From the NCBI GenBank assembly GCA_950022655.1, contig OX465579.1:46169950-46233949 (forward strand): 64,000 nucleotides of DNA, in the 5' to 3' direction. A model generated the notes under the pieces. That model was not told the DNA's origin and did no database searches. It was given only the letters and a program-made list of their open reading frames with translations. The first letter of the stretch is position 1. The number at the start of each line of letters is the position of its first letter. Of the stretch, positions 12,196 through 24,187 are shown in pieces. Source of the stretch: Alentia gelatinosa (lineage: Eukaryota; Annelida; Polychaeta; Phyllodocida; Polynoidae). Position numbers and translations under genes: made by a program.

Positions 12196-13427
12196 CCAGA
12201 GGAGGTGTGAAGCGCAGCGCCCCCTATTGTTTTGAGCGATAATTCAGAACCAAAACAAAGCACCACGAATGCTCTGACAGGCTGCTATGTAACTCACACA
12301 GAATCAGTTATACAGAGTGTTTTAGAGTGTTTTTAGATGAGGATTCGCCACCAAAAGGTCCATATTACTTTCTTTTATTGTTCTAATGCCTGTTTTAGGA
12401 GTGTCATTATTTAGAAAATATGTAAATCGACCTGGACTTAAATGACAGCTGATGCAGATTCCTATACGTAAATATTGCAAAAATGGGCTAATTAAGAACA
12501 GCTACTACATACAATCTGTTAGAGCTCTATCAAAAATATTTCAGATATTGATAGAGTGGCTTCTAATTTATTCCAAACCACAATAGAGCTCAATAGAGCT
12601 CCACATTTTATGGTTGTTTTGTGTTGTGGAATAGGATACCCATGGCCTATGGTCAGGGGTGGTCATTGCCCCCCCTGGTGAAACACCTCTGCACTAGCGC
12701 ACCCCTGCGCCACCTCTCCACTACCGGCCGCACTAAACATCAAAGTGCGCTAGGCCGACACTGTACTCTGCCTCATACGCTTCTCAGATCTCATACCTCA
12801 CACACATACTTTTTCTTTCCCACCCACCCTCTCCTTTTATCTATTCTACTCCTTCCACTCGTAGGGGCTATTATTATTATCTTATTATTACATGTTCCTC
12901 ATAACTATGTAATATTACATAATAACTTCATTATGTTATCATAAACTTTTTATAATTGACAACAAAATACATCTGTCAGTTATACATTTATTCTTATTAT
13001 TGATATTCATTGTGTAACCAGTTATTCATATCAATAACACATATAAAATTTAATAAAATTTTATAAGCCCACTCCGGCTTTCATCTTGTTTCATTCGGGG
13101 ATCTGGGGTAATGCAGCCTTATTTCTCACAAATTCCAATGTTCAACCTACGACAGGAAACCTTAACCATAGCACAGGTATATGATATGTGTATCACTAAA
13201 TAGGCCCATGTCTTAGGTTTCTAACAATGTTTTGTTTATCAAAATCGGCCTATTATTCATGACACAAGAGCTATTTGCATTTTGCATGTTTTAGTGTGGG
13301 CTCTTCTCAGAGCTCCTTCCCTCTTGCTGGCATGTTTGAAAGTGGCGCTGTGAGGCAGCTGCGATCGTATATATGAACCAAGTCGCTATAGGGGGCGCTG
13401 CGCTTCACACCTCCTCTGGGGATTCTC
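12196..13427. mobile_element. 1.2-kb segment bounded by 32-bp perfect inverted repeats
   Basis: AGAGGAGGTGTGAAGCGCAG within 12196-12227 is repeated in inverted orientation in the block ending near 13420. The 32-bp core, which ends in CAGCGCCCCCTAT, is perfect. Terminal inverted repeats this far apart suggest a non-autonomous DNA element, or the fused ends of one. The interior (12228-13387) has no coding. It does contain a diverged module of the 1.2-kb palindromic family at about 13140-13300 (GGTATATGATATGTG, TTTCTAACAATG, ATCGGCC, TTATTCATGA). Confidence 0.55.
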
Positions 13428-16400
13428 AGAACGATATCAACTTTTCCCCAAGCTTTAATACACAATGTTAATATATCTGCTCTTTCAGTAGGCGAATACT
13501 AGAATTATCCTGAGCACTGAATATGTATTTATATATACCTGTATTTGCATATATTAGAGTTATCTATCCAAAATGATATAAAGAATACAGTCATTTTGAA
13601 ATAAATACATGTAGAACATTTATCTATTTGATTGATGTTATAACCCTATTACAGGAGATAATAGGCGTCCATATTGTTATTCGTGATGCATGAAGCGTCT
13701 GTTCTAACAACATATACCTAAAGATTAAATACACTGCTGATTCAAGGGTTTGGAAATATGCTAAAAGACACTGTATTGTATAAAACCCCAAAAGTCCCAA
13801 TATGCGACAGACACTGCTTTAAACATGCGTTAACTAACTGGAATGAATTATGATTAGTTTTAATTGCGCCAATGACTTTAATCTTAGCCTCCTAGTGAAT
13901 ATAACATACCGATTGTTGAATGGCCTAGAACAACCCCTATCACCCTTCATTGAGGCGGAGATGCTTGCGCTGAGTGATAGATGAGAATTCTCCGGACTGG
14001 TCCAGGATGTTAGTGAACTGGTAATGTCGAAGTCAGTGGGAAGTGGCACTATACACGTGAGTTCTCTTCTCACTCTGCCTGGCCACACCTGGATACCTCC
14101 TGTTCCGTTGGATCCACCCAGACCTGGCCTACCTCATCATTGCCCCTCCCTCTCTATCACTCCTCTTTCCCGACTCCCACACCTCACACTCGCCTCTGGT
14201 AGCATCCTGCAATGACTATGTATACACGTATCCTACCCACAAGGAAGAATGCCAATGGTCTTGTTAGTATGACGCAGTTTCACATCTGTTTCAGATAGTA
14301 TATGTGTCATATCTTACGGTTTAAGCACTCGCATGCCTTTGATCAACGTGCGACTGTGCTAAATAGGAATGATGGAGGTGAGGCTTTTGCAAAATATTGA
14401 TTTAAAGCAGGACTTTTCACATGAACAAACATATGTGCTTTCACTAAAAGAAGGAACGATTCCACCTCATTTAACTTCAAACACTCCAAAAGACATTCCT
14501 GATAATTTGCTATCCAAGCGTATAGGGTACCTCTAACATAAAGCATCCTGCAGCGAGTGCTGTTTTCATGTTTACACTACACTACACAGATATAGAGAAA
14601 TGCGATACCCGAGACGGATAGGAATGGGCCTGAATATACTGCTGAATCCACACAGTGAGGTTCTATTCCTCCTGGGCCGGTGTTGTTAACGTAACACTAT
14701 AGCTGTAAGGTTTAAAAATCTAATTTACAGCTTTAGAGCGTTTGCAGAATAATCGCTTTCACTTCACTTGTCCCTCTCTCTGTTTCTCTCCATTTCCTCC
14801 TCCATTGGATCTTTACCTTGCTTTTTAGCGCTAATTTCTTATCTGTCTAGGAGAATCCTGACACTGCTGGATGTCGTCACTCTGTGCGTCTTCTCTTTAC
14901 TCCCACGAGACACAAAATAAGACCTTTACATCCCCCTCGTTATTCATCAATCCATTTGTTTTTCATTAATTTTTTTATTGACGTGATCAGCAATTCATTC
15001 AGTACTTCCTTTCACGAAGATTGATTTCCATATGCCAATAAAGGGGCCCATGACATCAGCTTAATTTATTCTAACTAATATTTTAAATGACTTGTACGGA
15101 ACAGTGTTCCATATGCTGCCGCACGGAAACCGTTCTGTGCGATATCTTTACGTTATTTGGCGAAAAAGTGCATATTTGCAGTATATACAGCATGGGTATA
15201 TAGTAAATCCATGCACGCATACATCCATACATGCATGAATGCATGCATACACCCACACATAGATAGGAATAGTTATAAAAAATATTTCAGTACCTGGAAT
15301 CAACATCGTAGGCAAAGCATTGATGCTGGCTTGTTGTGTTTCCTGTTCTCTCCAATTAAGACTAACAATATAACCGGAGGTATATCAACGTTGAACACAC
15401 GCTTCTTCTCCTTAGTCAATAACTCTGCTCTTGTCTAGACGCATTTACAAAATAGTTGTACAAAAGCCATACATGATGTCCATATAGGCGAAAACACTGC
15501 GGTTGAACGGGAAAACCCTGCGTGCCAGGGGCTCTCTTATTCTCCTTTCACTAGAGGAGTTTTCTTCTAGAGGTCTGACCCTTTACCATTCCTATACCTC
15601 AGGGAATATATTGACATGCTCACCCCTTTATTTCTATAAATACTTGAGGGGAATTATTGACATGCCCTTTCCTGTATTTTGGACAAAGTTGTCATACAAT
15701 ATAAAGATCACTTTAATGAAGGTATTGGTACACTTGTGACATCGGCTCAATATTGGAGAAGTTCATGGATGTGTGTGAAGACCGTCAGATCATAAGGGAA
15801 GGTCTGTGCACTGTGCCCTTAGGGAAAGAAGGAATACATTTCGAGCGATCCATAAATGATTGCAACCTGAAGGTCGAAGATTACGGCAGCACTTTTAATA
15901 TCAAAATATGACAACGCGAGTACATGCTTGGGGCCTTTCTTTATATGTAGGGCAGTGGTTTTAGTGCCTCATATTCTGTAATCGAAATCATGTATCGAGA
16001 TTGCTGATAAACACTGCTCTTTTATAAAAGAAAAATATACATAGACACACTTCATTCTCTGAGTTTATTGGCACACAGCTGTAGTTCGACCGAGGTGGTG
16101 CAAGCCATTTTCAGCTTCCTTTGCAGGGGTGCCCGTACAAGGATTCTTTTCCTGTATATATGTAACGCCTGGTGTGACGACCTCAATTATATAGTGTTAT
16201 AACGAGATTACATAAATGACCAAGAGCCAAGGAGCCAAAATCTAATATGTTTAACTGAGCAATGAAGGTAAATAAAGATAAGGCTTGATGTTATGAATGT
16301 GCATGACACGCTCTGGCACCAGGATTTCGTCCAGAGTACGTAAACTGTCAGAATGTTCTGTCTCTGCTCGTGGTTCGGCGTATTGTGGGTATCGCCTGCT

Positions 16401-17039
16401 CCATGTTGACGGTGTGAGTCGCGATAGAGGGGCACCTATTGTGGGGGAGCAGTCAATGTAGATCCCGGGAAAGCTCACGGAGCTGGCCGGCCTGTTCAGG
16501 GAAATCAAATGAAACAGTATTCTGCCGGAAGTAGTTTGCAGGAGACATTTTACAATTTTGTGTTCGGAAGGTCCGGCTGCTTGGCCTGCTTTCTTGATGC
16601 TTATCTGTGGAACAGCTTCAAAAGGGGCTTTTGGCCGCTGGTGGGCGGTTGGCGACGACCAACACTGCAGCTGATTCTGGCCGGCGACAGGGTTTTGGAG
16701 GCATGGCGAGGGGTCAAATATTGCTGCCAAAGACCAATAGGCAAACACAAGACGCCCTGCCGGGGCTTGTGCTGGCTTGGTGGAATAGCTATTTTAGTTC
16801 GACAGTGTCAACAAAGATGTCACCAGCCCCAAGCTTCATCGGCGAGTTTCAACAAGATGTCAAAATGGCAAATAATGTGACTATAACTCGATTTTCTTGA
16901 GTGTGTGTTTGTTGTTGACTAGATTGGCGTTTCAGGTATGGCGAGTTTCATAAATCACTCGATATATTCTTAATTATGCTAGCAAACATTTGAATGGGTG
17001 CTTTGAGTGAAACCAGAACTTTTTTGTGGTGGCTCACGT
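13428..17039. other. Stretch without a recognised gene
   Basis: No gene could be supported. A GC-richer patch at about 16300-16900 has long frames on both strands, but no recognisable protein and no convincing splice sites. Confidence 0.4.
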
Positions 17040-17190
17040 TCTGGTCATTGATTGGTCAATTCCTTTGTCACATGATAAAAGTTCCATATGTCACTAGAGG
17101 CATACAAAACCCAGCATGTCAGTCAGTGTGGCATACAGAAACTCAATGCTATCAAAGCCTATGGGATTTTATATTAGGGGTAGGATAATA
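17040..17190. mobile_element. GGGGTAGGATAA-family fragment
   Basis: It shares GGCATACA, CAGTCAGTGTGGCATAC, CTCAATGCTATCAAAGCC and TTTTATATTAGGGGTAGG with 9281-9378. Only the right end is well preserved; the left inverted end is not identifiable. Confidence 0.6.
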
Positions 17191-18462
17191 ACCCTAATTA
17201 AGTGGTGATTCCACCAACACACAAGATCTAGTGAGATTAGCCACGATTTGGGTGTCTTGGTAAGTCGAGCTAGGTTTGAATAATTTTGTGCCTATTTGTT
17301 GGGATGTGTCTTGAGGTGTCGTGGTGGTGGAGTACCAAAACATACACCAGACAACGCATGACTATGTTTTGCGACAACGGAGGTACGACACACCGCAACA
17401 CTGTAAGATATAACAAGATATATCATGACGAATCCATCCTGTTGGTGGAATCAGCCTTTTACACCGATCACTCTTCACTTCATAACGTTCGTGTAATGGA
17501 AATTGTGTTTCGTTGGTGATAAGGACACACAGATATTAGTCTACCCCTTGTATATATAATCCATTAAACATCCATTCCATATACTCCTTTTGTTCTATTC
17601 TACTTTATCTAAATGGAGTTCACTGCTTTTACAAAAATACTTTGTCATCAAATTGGAGTAATGACTAAAGGTACGCACGTCCAACCCCATCCGAATAATT
17701 TGCCATGTAGCGTTTTAATCATAACATATGTTATTCATAGAATGCCCGTGTCACCGTATTTATATCACCGTGGGCCTTATCCTATATATTCTACAAAGCC
17801 AATTAGTTCAGTGCACACATAACCTAGTTTCAATAGATATAACATCCATATTTACTTGATACAGCATATAACGAATTCCTGATTGTGTTGATTGCAAAGT
17901 GGACACATTTCCAGAGGTTTGCCGCCCGGACCTCCTTTGTTTCGCCATGCTTATAAATCGAACACAGTATTTCACACCGAGATTCCCAGGGACGTTATGG
18001 CGAATTCTATTTGCCCAGGCTATCAGATCAATCAGAGCCTTGTTTACATTCCCCACTGTACTGGTGTATCTTACCTCTGATGCATGGTGGACAGCACATC
18101 TGAATGTAGATGACTGCCTAGATGGCGTAACCGTTCGTCTGCGTAAGAATTCTGCAGAGAGGTCTGTCAACAAACGTGAGAAACACGAAGCGGCTTCACC
18201 AGTGTCTTTAACTCTTGCCCATCTCTGTTGGTTCTGCGACATAACTGGCCGGTTTATACTGTATATTCCCTATAAAATAATGAAGCCCTTACTGAAGAAG
18301 ACGCCAGACGTAGGAGCGTCTGAAAAAAGTATTGATTACTTTGGTTATTGGTTATTCTTGTGCAAATAATCGCCACCAACATATAAGGCGTCCGGTAATG
18401 ATAATAAACACGGAGGCATCGATTTCCCCATCCCAGAGACACGCTACCTGAGTAGCAGGTTG
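17191..18462. other. Stretch without a recognised gene
   Basis: Open frames on both strands overlap at 17808-18369 (156 codons plus, 144 codons minus). Neither shows a recognisable motif, and both probably reflect chance absence of stops. Confidence 0.35.
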
Positions 18463-18622
18463 TGCGCATGCGCTGCGACGCACACTGATGAGCGACGGCG
18501 CACGCGCACGAGTCACCCGAGTACTTCCGGCGGGTCAGCGTCGCTACATCCGGGCCTGTTAAGCGCTGATTGATGCGCCCCTATTGGAGACTGCTGATTA
18601 AAGACGCTAGGTGGCGCGCAGG
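18463..18622 (+). promoter_or_regulatory. CpG-rich NRF1/ETS promoter-like segment
   Basis: TGCGCATGCGCT (18463-18474) is an NRF1 consensus site and ACTTCCGG (18523-18530) an ETS/GABP site, in a CpG-dense patch that stands out from AT-rich surroundings. GCGCAG followed by GTGAGA (18622 onward) could be the donor of a non-coding first exon on the plus strand. No downstream coding exon was identified. Confidence 0.4.
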
Positions 18623-20031
18623 TGAGAGACACTCATGCTAGTTCCTCGAAAGTGGATTAGATAACAAGGATAGACTGCACATGATGTCTACCCAAAAGAC
18701 TGGATTTCCGAGACACAGCTACTTATGAAAAACACAAAGTGGATGATATATATAGGCCTATTCTCCAGCATCGACCTTCGACGTTTGCAGTGATGTACCA
18801 AAGCTATGATAATGTTAAAGGCCCAAGAAGTTATAAACTCGGTAGGTATTTCTTTCGCTGACCATATCACATTTCACATTGATATTCCATCGGTGCTGCT
18901 GATAAAGCAATATTAGTGGTATCCATATAAAAGTATAAACATTTATTTCATCAAATAGCTGGTAAAACATAAGACTTGATATTTCACACTATGGGAACTT
19001 TATCTTGTCTATTGGATTTATGCATCCCTCTTTTGACTATTCTTTTGACTACTCTATAGTTATCCAACAGTTATTTTCTAGAAAGTAAATCACCGCTTCT
19101 TAATACGACAAAATACAAGTATCACTTTCATGGACATGAATTTTCAAACAAGTTGGTTGAATTATAACAGGGAACTTGAATATTGATTAACATTACTAAA
19201 AGTTACTGTAGTGATTCATCGGATGTAGTGTGCCCCGGGGATGAAATAAACCAGTAACGTGTGCAACAGTAGCACTTTTGTCAGTGTGACCTGGCCTTTA
19301 CTGTATGTCATATAGATGTCGTTCCTTGAACTATAGGCCTTTAAGATGGTGGGAAGGAGGCCTTATGTTCCTAGATTTGATTATCAAGGGGGTCTTTTAT
19401 GGGTTGCCTTGCGGGCACTGAAGTCATTTAGCCTTCCGATTGATAGCATAAAAAGCACGGGATGTGTAGCAGCAAGTAACATCCGTTTCAGAAAGTACTT
19501 CCTACAAAATATCGACGTAATGGCATTCTGCAACGACAATATTCAAAAGGTATTGTTGCGATGAATATGGCGTAATTGGCTTAATACATTTTCTATGACT
19601 GGAGCATAATAATACACACAATATGCAATCTGCTATAGACAAATGCCGTACATATCGGGATTAAGACCCCAACTTCGTGGACAATACAACACGAAGTAAA
19701 TGAGTTACATTGCCTTGGCTTTGAGGCTCGGAGAGTGTAAATTTCCGTGGTATTTTATCATACACCAGAATATTGAATTAATTGTGGGAATATAACGACC
19801 AACGTTTATATGTTAGCATTATAAAGCCAATCAGTATTCATTAAAATGTAATACCGCCCAAAATCTCTCCCATGTTTTCATATACACATGTATATGTCAT
19901 TACCCAGGATATTCTATCTTAGAGCTGTACCATTTATATTGATTTAATGGTTTCCAAAGGATCCTGGATCCTGGTCCATTGATTGGTTACTGAATGTATG
20001 GCATAATAAGATAAAATGTATATACCTAGTT
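18623..20031. other. Stretch without a recognised gene
   Basis: AT-rich, with no coding or repeat feature that can be defended. Confidence 0.45.
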
Positions 20032-20136
20032 GGTACATACTCGCGTATCATGTTTCTTTCAATGAAAATATTCCACGAACTCGCAGAACGAGTGGAATAT
20101 CTTTATAGAAAGAAAAAAGGTACACGAGTACGTACC
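20032..20136. repeat. Foldback hairpin (GTGGAATAT arms)
   Basis: Interrupted inverted arms: GGTAC at both outer ends, TTTCTTTC against GAAAGAAA, and ATATTCCAC against GTGGAATAT, around the loop GAACTCGCAGAAC. It resembles the other foldback elements in size and has no coding. Confidence 0.6.
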
Positions 20137-20890
20137 AGTAAGGTAATAAATTTTTATTTCATCATATACCTTCAAATATAAGTGCGATTTTTTTCAGCCA
20201 ATCAGAATGTGTTTTCAAAGTAGGGTGATACATCATTTTATACCACCATACTCTGCAGGTATATATTTGATACCAAAACCCTAGCAAAGGTTGGTATTTG
20301 TCTAATGTACTGGCACAGGTCTATGATAATATCTTCCCCCACTCCGCTTAATAGTGCTTCATTTCTTCTGGTGAGGGAAGATGGACTCTGTGGTGCCTGC
20401 TGAGCATCAAGTTAAGTAGGTCTTCTTTAGTGATACTTTAGTCTTAAAACCTTTTAAAGCTACTAACCACTAAAAGCTACAAACGACGGTAGTATTAGGG
20501 GCCAGTGACAAGAGTAGAACACTACATAATTCGTTAAACGATAGAAGTGGGGAGAAAATAACATTTTTATTTCCTTGGTTGATATTTATGGCGATCATAA
20601 ACAACTAACACAGAGGGATTTACTTATCGAAAAACTTATTGAGTTACCTTTTTACTGTAGAAAAATAACAATTGAAATTTAGTTGTCATGAGATTTTTTT
20701 ATTGATTTTTTATTCAGTAACTAATTTTACGACATCAAGCGATCGCCCAAAGGCGCTCTTCCTCGCAAGAGTCACAGAAAAAGACAATTACATGAACAGA
20801 CAGGACAGACAGACAGACAGCACTAACAAATAAACATTTTAGATCTAGCTTTGATTCACCTGCCTTTGTAAAACAATTCTTTAATTGACT
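20137..20890. other. Stretch without a recognised gene
   Basis: Contains a short CAGA tandem near 20805-20820, just outside the 3' end of the Ngaro-like element. It may be the element's trailing sequence. Confidence 0.35.
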
Positions 20891-20915
20891 AACGCCGGGC
20901 TGCAGATAAAATGTA

Positions 20916-20921
20916 TTTATT
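20916..20921 (-). terminator. Polyadenylation signal of the Ngaro-like element
   Basis: AATAAA on the minus strand, 87 bases beyond the recombinase stop codon. It is the first such signal after the last reading frame and is well placed to end the element's transcript. Confidence 0.5.
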
Positions 20922-21007
20922 GCACATCAATATATAAAAACATTGCATGGTAAAAGCGATATAAATACATTTCAGATAAAAGATAAGTTGATAAGAGAGA
21001 TAAACAA

Positions 21008-21922
21008 TTATACATTAAGAGCCAAAGAGGAGGCTAGGGCGGTTGAAGTATGAGGGGGGACCGGCTTAGGAACATAAGCTCGGAAACCCCCGACCGAGGT
21101 CCAGGCCCCATGGGCCATGATTTTGTCTTCAGGTACTCCGGACGCAGCAGCCTGTTGTGCCCCCATTCTCCTAAGTGCGTGGAGGGTAAACGGGTGCCAA
21201 TGAGGGTAGTTCGCCGGCCCGAGGGCTGAACACACAACCGGAAGTATGGCGTCAGCGTGTAGGGGGGCGCCAGTCTTTGATACAAACACCGAAGCGGAGG
21301 GAGGCGCCGGGGTGTAGTGTAGGTATTTCTCCCGCGCTGCGACCGGCCAGAACGGGCCAAGAGTGCACGTTACGGGGATGGAGAAGCAACTCGCCGGTCC
21401 AGCCGAGGTCTTTGTGGATCGGATGGTGAGTGCGAGGCCCTCCTCCGAGACGGTGATATCTCTTCGGTGAAGGGTATGAGACGAGGACCCCGTCGTTAGG
21501 AGATTCGATTGGCGTAGCAGGGTGGTATATCCAAGGAGGAGGACCGACCGGGCTGCCAGTGGGACCGGGCCAGGGATGTCCAGGGCTGGGAGGACAGCCT
21601 TGAAGATATGAAGAGGGACCAGCGTGGCCGGAGAGAACCGATGAGTTGAGAGGCCCTGCGTGCCTTTGATGGCACGAGTTACTAGGTAAGAGTCACAAAC
21701 TCCGTGGTCGACGGCATGTGCACGTAGGAAAGTGCACGCGCCCGAGAAATAGTTCCGGACGGAGGCCAAACTTTTTAAGCTGTTTGCCAAAAACTGAATG
21801 AAGAGGGCGAGTTGAGTAGGGGACGGAGCAAGAAAGTTGAAGTGATGTATAACCATGAACGATACATAGGCTTGCATCTGGCGGTGGAGGTTGTCGGCCG
21901 TACCTACGGATGCTGCCGCCAT
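21008..21922 (-). CDS. Tyrosine recombinase (Ngaro/DIRS type)
   Basis: 304 codons. In the DIRS group this enzyme inserts the cDNA in place of a DDE integrase. The catalytic signature is visible: Arg137 in GYTTLLRQSNLL (box I), His248 and Arg251 in LHALRRMGA (box II), His271 in AHGAWTS, and the nucleophile Tyr283 in GGFRAYV. The N-terminal 100 residues are helical and resemble a core-binding domain (TQLALFIQFLANSLKSL). The frame is uninterrupted, and the start is the first Met after the end of the RT frame, 57 bases downstream. Expression probably depends on the same transcript as RT. All five catalytic positions are intact, so this part of the element may still encode an active enzyme. Confidence 0.85.
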   Translation of the reverse strand: MAAASVGTADNLHRQMQAYVSFMVIHHFNFLAPSPTQLALFIQFLANSLKSLASVRNYFSGACTFLRAHAVDHGVCDSYLVTRAIKGTQGLSTHRFSPATLVPLHIFKAVLPALDIPGPVPLAARSVLLLGYTTLLRQSNLLTTGSSSHTLHRRDITVSEEGLALTIRSTKTSAGPASCFSIPVTCTLGPFWPVAAREKYLHYTPAPPSASVFVSKTGAPLHADAILPVVCSALGPANYPHWHPFTLHALRRMGAQQAAASGVPEDKIMAHGAWTSVGGFRAYVPKPVPPHTSTALASSLALNV

Positions 21923-21979
21923 CCACGAGCTCCGTGAGATGAGGCGGGGATTCGCAGCATCTGAAAGTAAATAAAAAGG

Positions 21980-23377
21980 CTACGTTGGAGATAAAACATA
22001 CGATAAGGGGGCTGGATCTCGGCGTGATAAATTACTATCCTTGACTAATTGCAGAGCGAGTTTAGCTTTATTATGGTCAAAATTGGCGCGAGAGAGGGCG
22101 TCCGCCAGGACGAGTTGGTCGCCCGGCTTGTGTACAACCCGGATGATCACGTTGTGTAGAGCCTCGATCAAGGCAATCTCTCGCGCGCATGCCGCAAGGA
22201 CGGGGTCGCGGGTCTTTCCGGAGTTGAGCGCATACATGGCCGCTGAATTGTCCGTGGTTACACGTATGAGGTGGCCTCGAGTTCCGGTCGGCCTCAGTGA
22301 TTTGACCGAGAGAAGGCAATTAATTGCCTCTATCTGGCTGATGTGGTAGGCCTCGCGATACGCTTCCGGCAGGGGGATGCTGTAATAGGTCCCTGCGGTC
22401 TCGCAGAAAGCCTCCAAGCCTCTCGGACAAGCATCACACACAATTTCGACCGAAGGCCGGTCCTTAATGATGAGCTTCTTCCTGTTCATCTGTTTCGCAA
22501 AGTTGGAGAACCAAGCGAGATCTTTCTTGCACTCGAGGTCCAGCTCGACCGGCGCCGCGTCATCCGATCTGCGCAGAGTATCCAGCAGCCGGGACATGTA
22601 CCGCCGTGCCGGAGGAATGCACTGCGATATATGGTTTAATTTACTGCAGATGGATTGCAGCTGCTGCTTGGTGACATGAGTACTGTTCTCCCATGCTCTG
22701 CACTCGTCCACTACGGCTTGGAGCTTGGTCTGAGGAATTGTGATCTGCATATCGATAGTGTCAATGGTGAAGCCTAGCCATTCGAGGCGAGTCGTGGGGA
22801 AAACAGATATTTCTGGAGCCAATTCCGCACCCAGCCGCTGGAAGACATCCTCGAAACTGGCGAAAGATCGGACCGCTGCGGAGAAATCATGCTCGACAGA
22901 GACAAAGTCATCCACGTAGGCGAGAAGATGGGCGTCACACTTCCGGCTCATAACCCAGCATAGGGCATTGGATACCCTCTGCTGGGCGCCCCCGGAGAAC
23001 CGGCATCCAAATGAAGGGCAGATGTCCACATAATACTTTCCTCGCTGTTGAAGGCTGAGTAGAGAGTAATCCAGAGGGTCGATCCAGAGCTGGCGGTAGG
23101 CCCTCCGGAGATCGGCCTTCCACAGCAAAGCACCAAAACCAGTCCGTAACACCAAAGTAGCCAGGTCCACTATCGTGTGGAGAGTATACTGGCTCTCATA
23201 CCCTGGGAAATAGTTTTTAAAGATCCCGTCGTTAACACTGCCTCCTTTCGGAAAACATAGGTCCATGATGACTCGTCTCTCTAGGGGGTCGCCAGGCTTG
23301 GGGCAGGTCAAAAAAGGGTTGACCTGGGTCCAAGGTATGAAAGGCGGGGACTCAAAAGGTCCCAGCATGGCGCCCAT
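21980..23377 (-). CDS. Reverse transcriptase/RNase H (Ngaro/DIRS type)
   Basis: 465 codons. RT motif A is WKADLRRAYRQLW (Asp89), the motif B region is SFGCRFSGGAQQRVSNAL, and motif C is AYVDDF (Asp156, Asp157). RNase H follows with the full acidic set: Asp315 (VCDACP), Glu350 (SQIEAI), Asp376 (TTDNSAA) and Asp426 (LADALSR). The protein copies the element's RNA to cDNA and removes the template. The Met shown is internal: the conserved GAMLGPF block normally follows upstream residues that lie here in another frame (23352-23612), so the true polypeptide is broken by a one-base shift near 23370. No stop codon interrupts the catalytic part. Confidence 0.85.
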   Translation of the reverse strand: MGAMLGPFESPPFIPWTQVNPFLTCPKPGDPLERRVIMDLCFPKGGSVNDGIFKNYFPGYESQYTLHTIVDLATLVLRTGFGALLWKADLRRAYRQLWIDPLDYSLLSLQQRGKYYVDICPSFGCRFSGGAQQRVSNALCWVMSRKCDAHLLAYVDDFVSVEHDFSAAVRSFASFEDVFQRLGAELAPEISVFPTTRLEWLGFTIDTIDMQITIPQTKLQAVVDECRAWENSTHVTKQQLQSICSKLNHISQCIPPARRYMSRLLDTLRRSDDAAPVELDLECKKDLAWFSNFAKQMNRKKLIIKDRPSVEIVCDACPRGLEAFCETAGTYYSIPLPEAYREAYHISQIEAINCLLSVKSLRPTGTRGHLIRVTTDNSAAMYALNSGKTRDPVLAACAREIALIEALHNVIIRVVHKPGDQLVLADALSRANFDHNKAKLALQLVKDSNLSRRDPAPLSYVLSPT

Positions 23378-23612
23378 CTGTTTCTATGAAAGAGTTGACT
23401 GCCACTGGGAAAGCGGTAGCAGAAGCGTGGTTCTTGTATGTACGGACGGGGGGCTTGTCTGCTGAATACAAACTTGGCCAACCAAAACAGAGAAAGTCGA
23501 CAATCTCCTGGTCGTGATAACCAGCCAAAGCCTCGCTCCAGGCGTCGCAGTTCATGTTCAAAGGAACGAGTATTCTCGCTCCCATGTAGTTAGGAATTCC
23601 GGTTTGTCTCAC
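23352..23612 (-). pseudogene. N-terminal part of the Ngaro RT polypeptide, out of frame
   Basis: This 86-codon frame contains GARILVPLNMNCDAW and HASATAFPVAV, the region that normally precedes GAMLGPF in DIRS-group pol proteins. It overlaps the main RT frame by 26 bases in a different phase. A single-base indel around 23360-23380 is the simplest explanation. A programmed shift is possible, but no slippery heptamer stands out. Confidence 0.6.
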
Positions 23613-23619
23613 GCAATGA

Positions 23620-24187
23620 TATATGAATGTAGTGGGGTGGGAATCCAGCAGTGTTCGTATGTTTCACGGAAGATGGCGCGACATGCCGATCCTTACTGTG
23701 TAGTGATTCCGGACAACGCCGCACACGAGAGTGGCGCGGCGGAGACCAGGATTACGTAACGCTGGGTATATATACTCAGCGTTCACAGTAGATTGACAGG
23801 CTGTCTTCGCGCGTCTCTTCTACGGAACAGACCCTTGGGCCCTCACTTTGAAGGCGGGTTCTTGTAACCTTCCTGGTGGTTAGGCGAGTCTTCCAGATTA
23901 GCCTCTCCAGCATTACCTGGCACATACGTGCTGGGGTACTGTACTTATGGGAAAGATCTTCTAGATCTTTCCGGAAAGTAGTAATTAAAAGACGTTGTTG
24001 TGTTAAGTGTGACTAGGTCTGTGCAAACTAACCGAAAACCGAACCAACCTACGTAGAGTGCGTAGGGTGGGATCCTGCCTGGAACTAGCGTTCCGGATTG
24101 GGGTCATCCAACCTGCTAGACAGGCGGCGACCACCACATGTTCATATGTGTGGGGGCTTGATCCACAGCCGCCACAGACGGGTGTGG
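23620..24187 (+). other. Non-coding insert between gag and pol; possible solo LTR
   Basis: About 570 bases without a coding frame on the element's strand. On the plus strand it looks like an LTR: a TATA box inside a palindrome (GTATATATAC, within 23758-23783), an ATTAAA-type signal near 23981, and a perfect hairpin at 23949-23971 (GGAAAGATCT ... AGATCTTTCC). No TG...CA ends or target duplication could be fixed, so it may instead be divergent gag or pol sequence of the Ngaro element. Confidence 0.3.

Noticed and set aside
16251..16900. Long open frames on both strands in a GC-richer patch
   Set aside because: Three overlapping frames compete, none with a known domain. Composition alone explains the absence of stops.
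17808..18369. Overlapping 156-codon plus and 144-codon minus open frames
   Set aside because: No recognisable motif on either strand and no convincing splice sites; antiparallel open frames of this kind arise by chance when stop codons are locally scarce.
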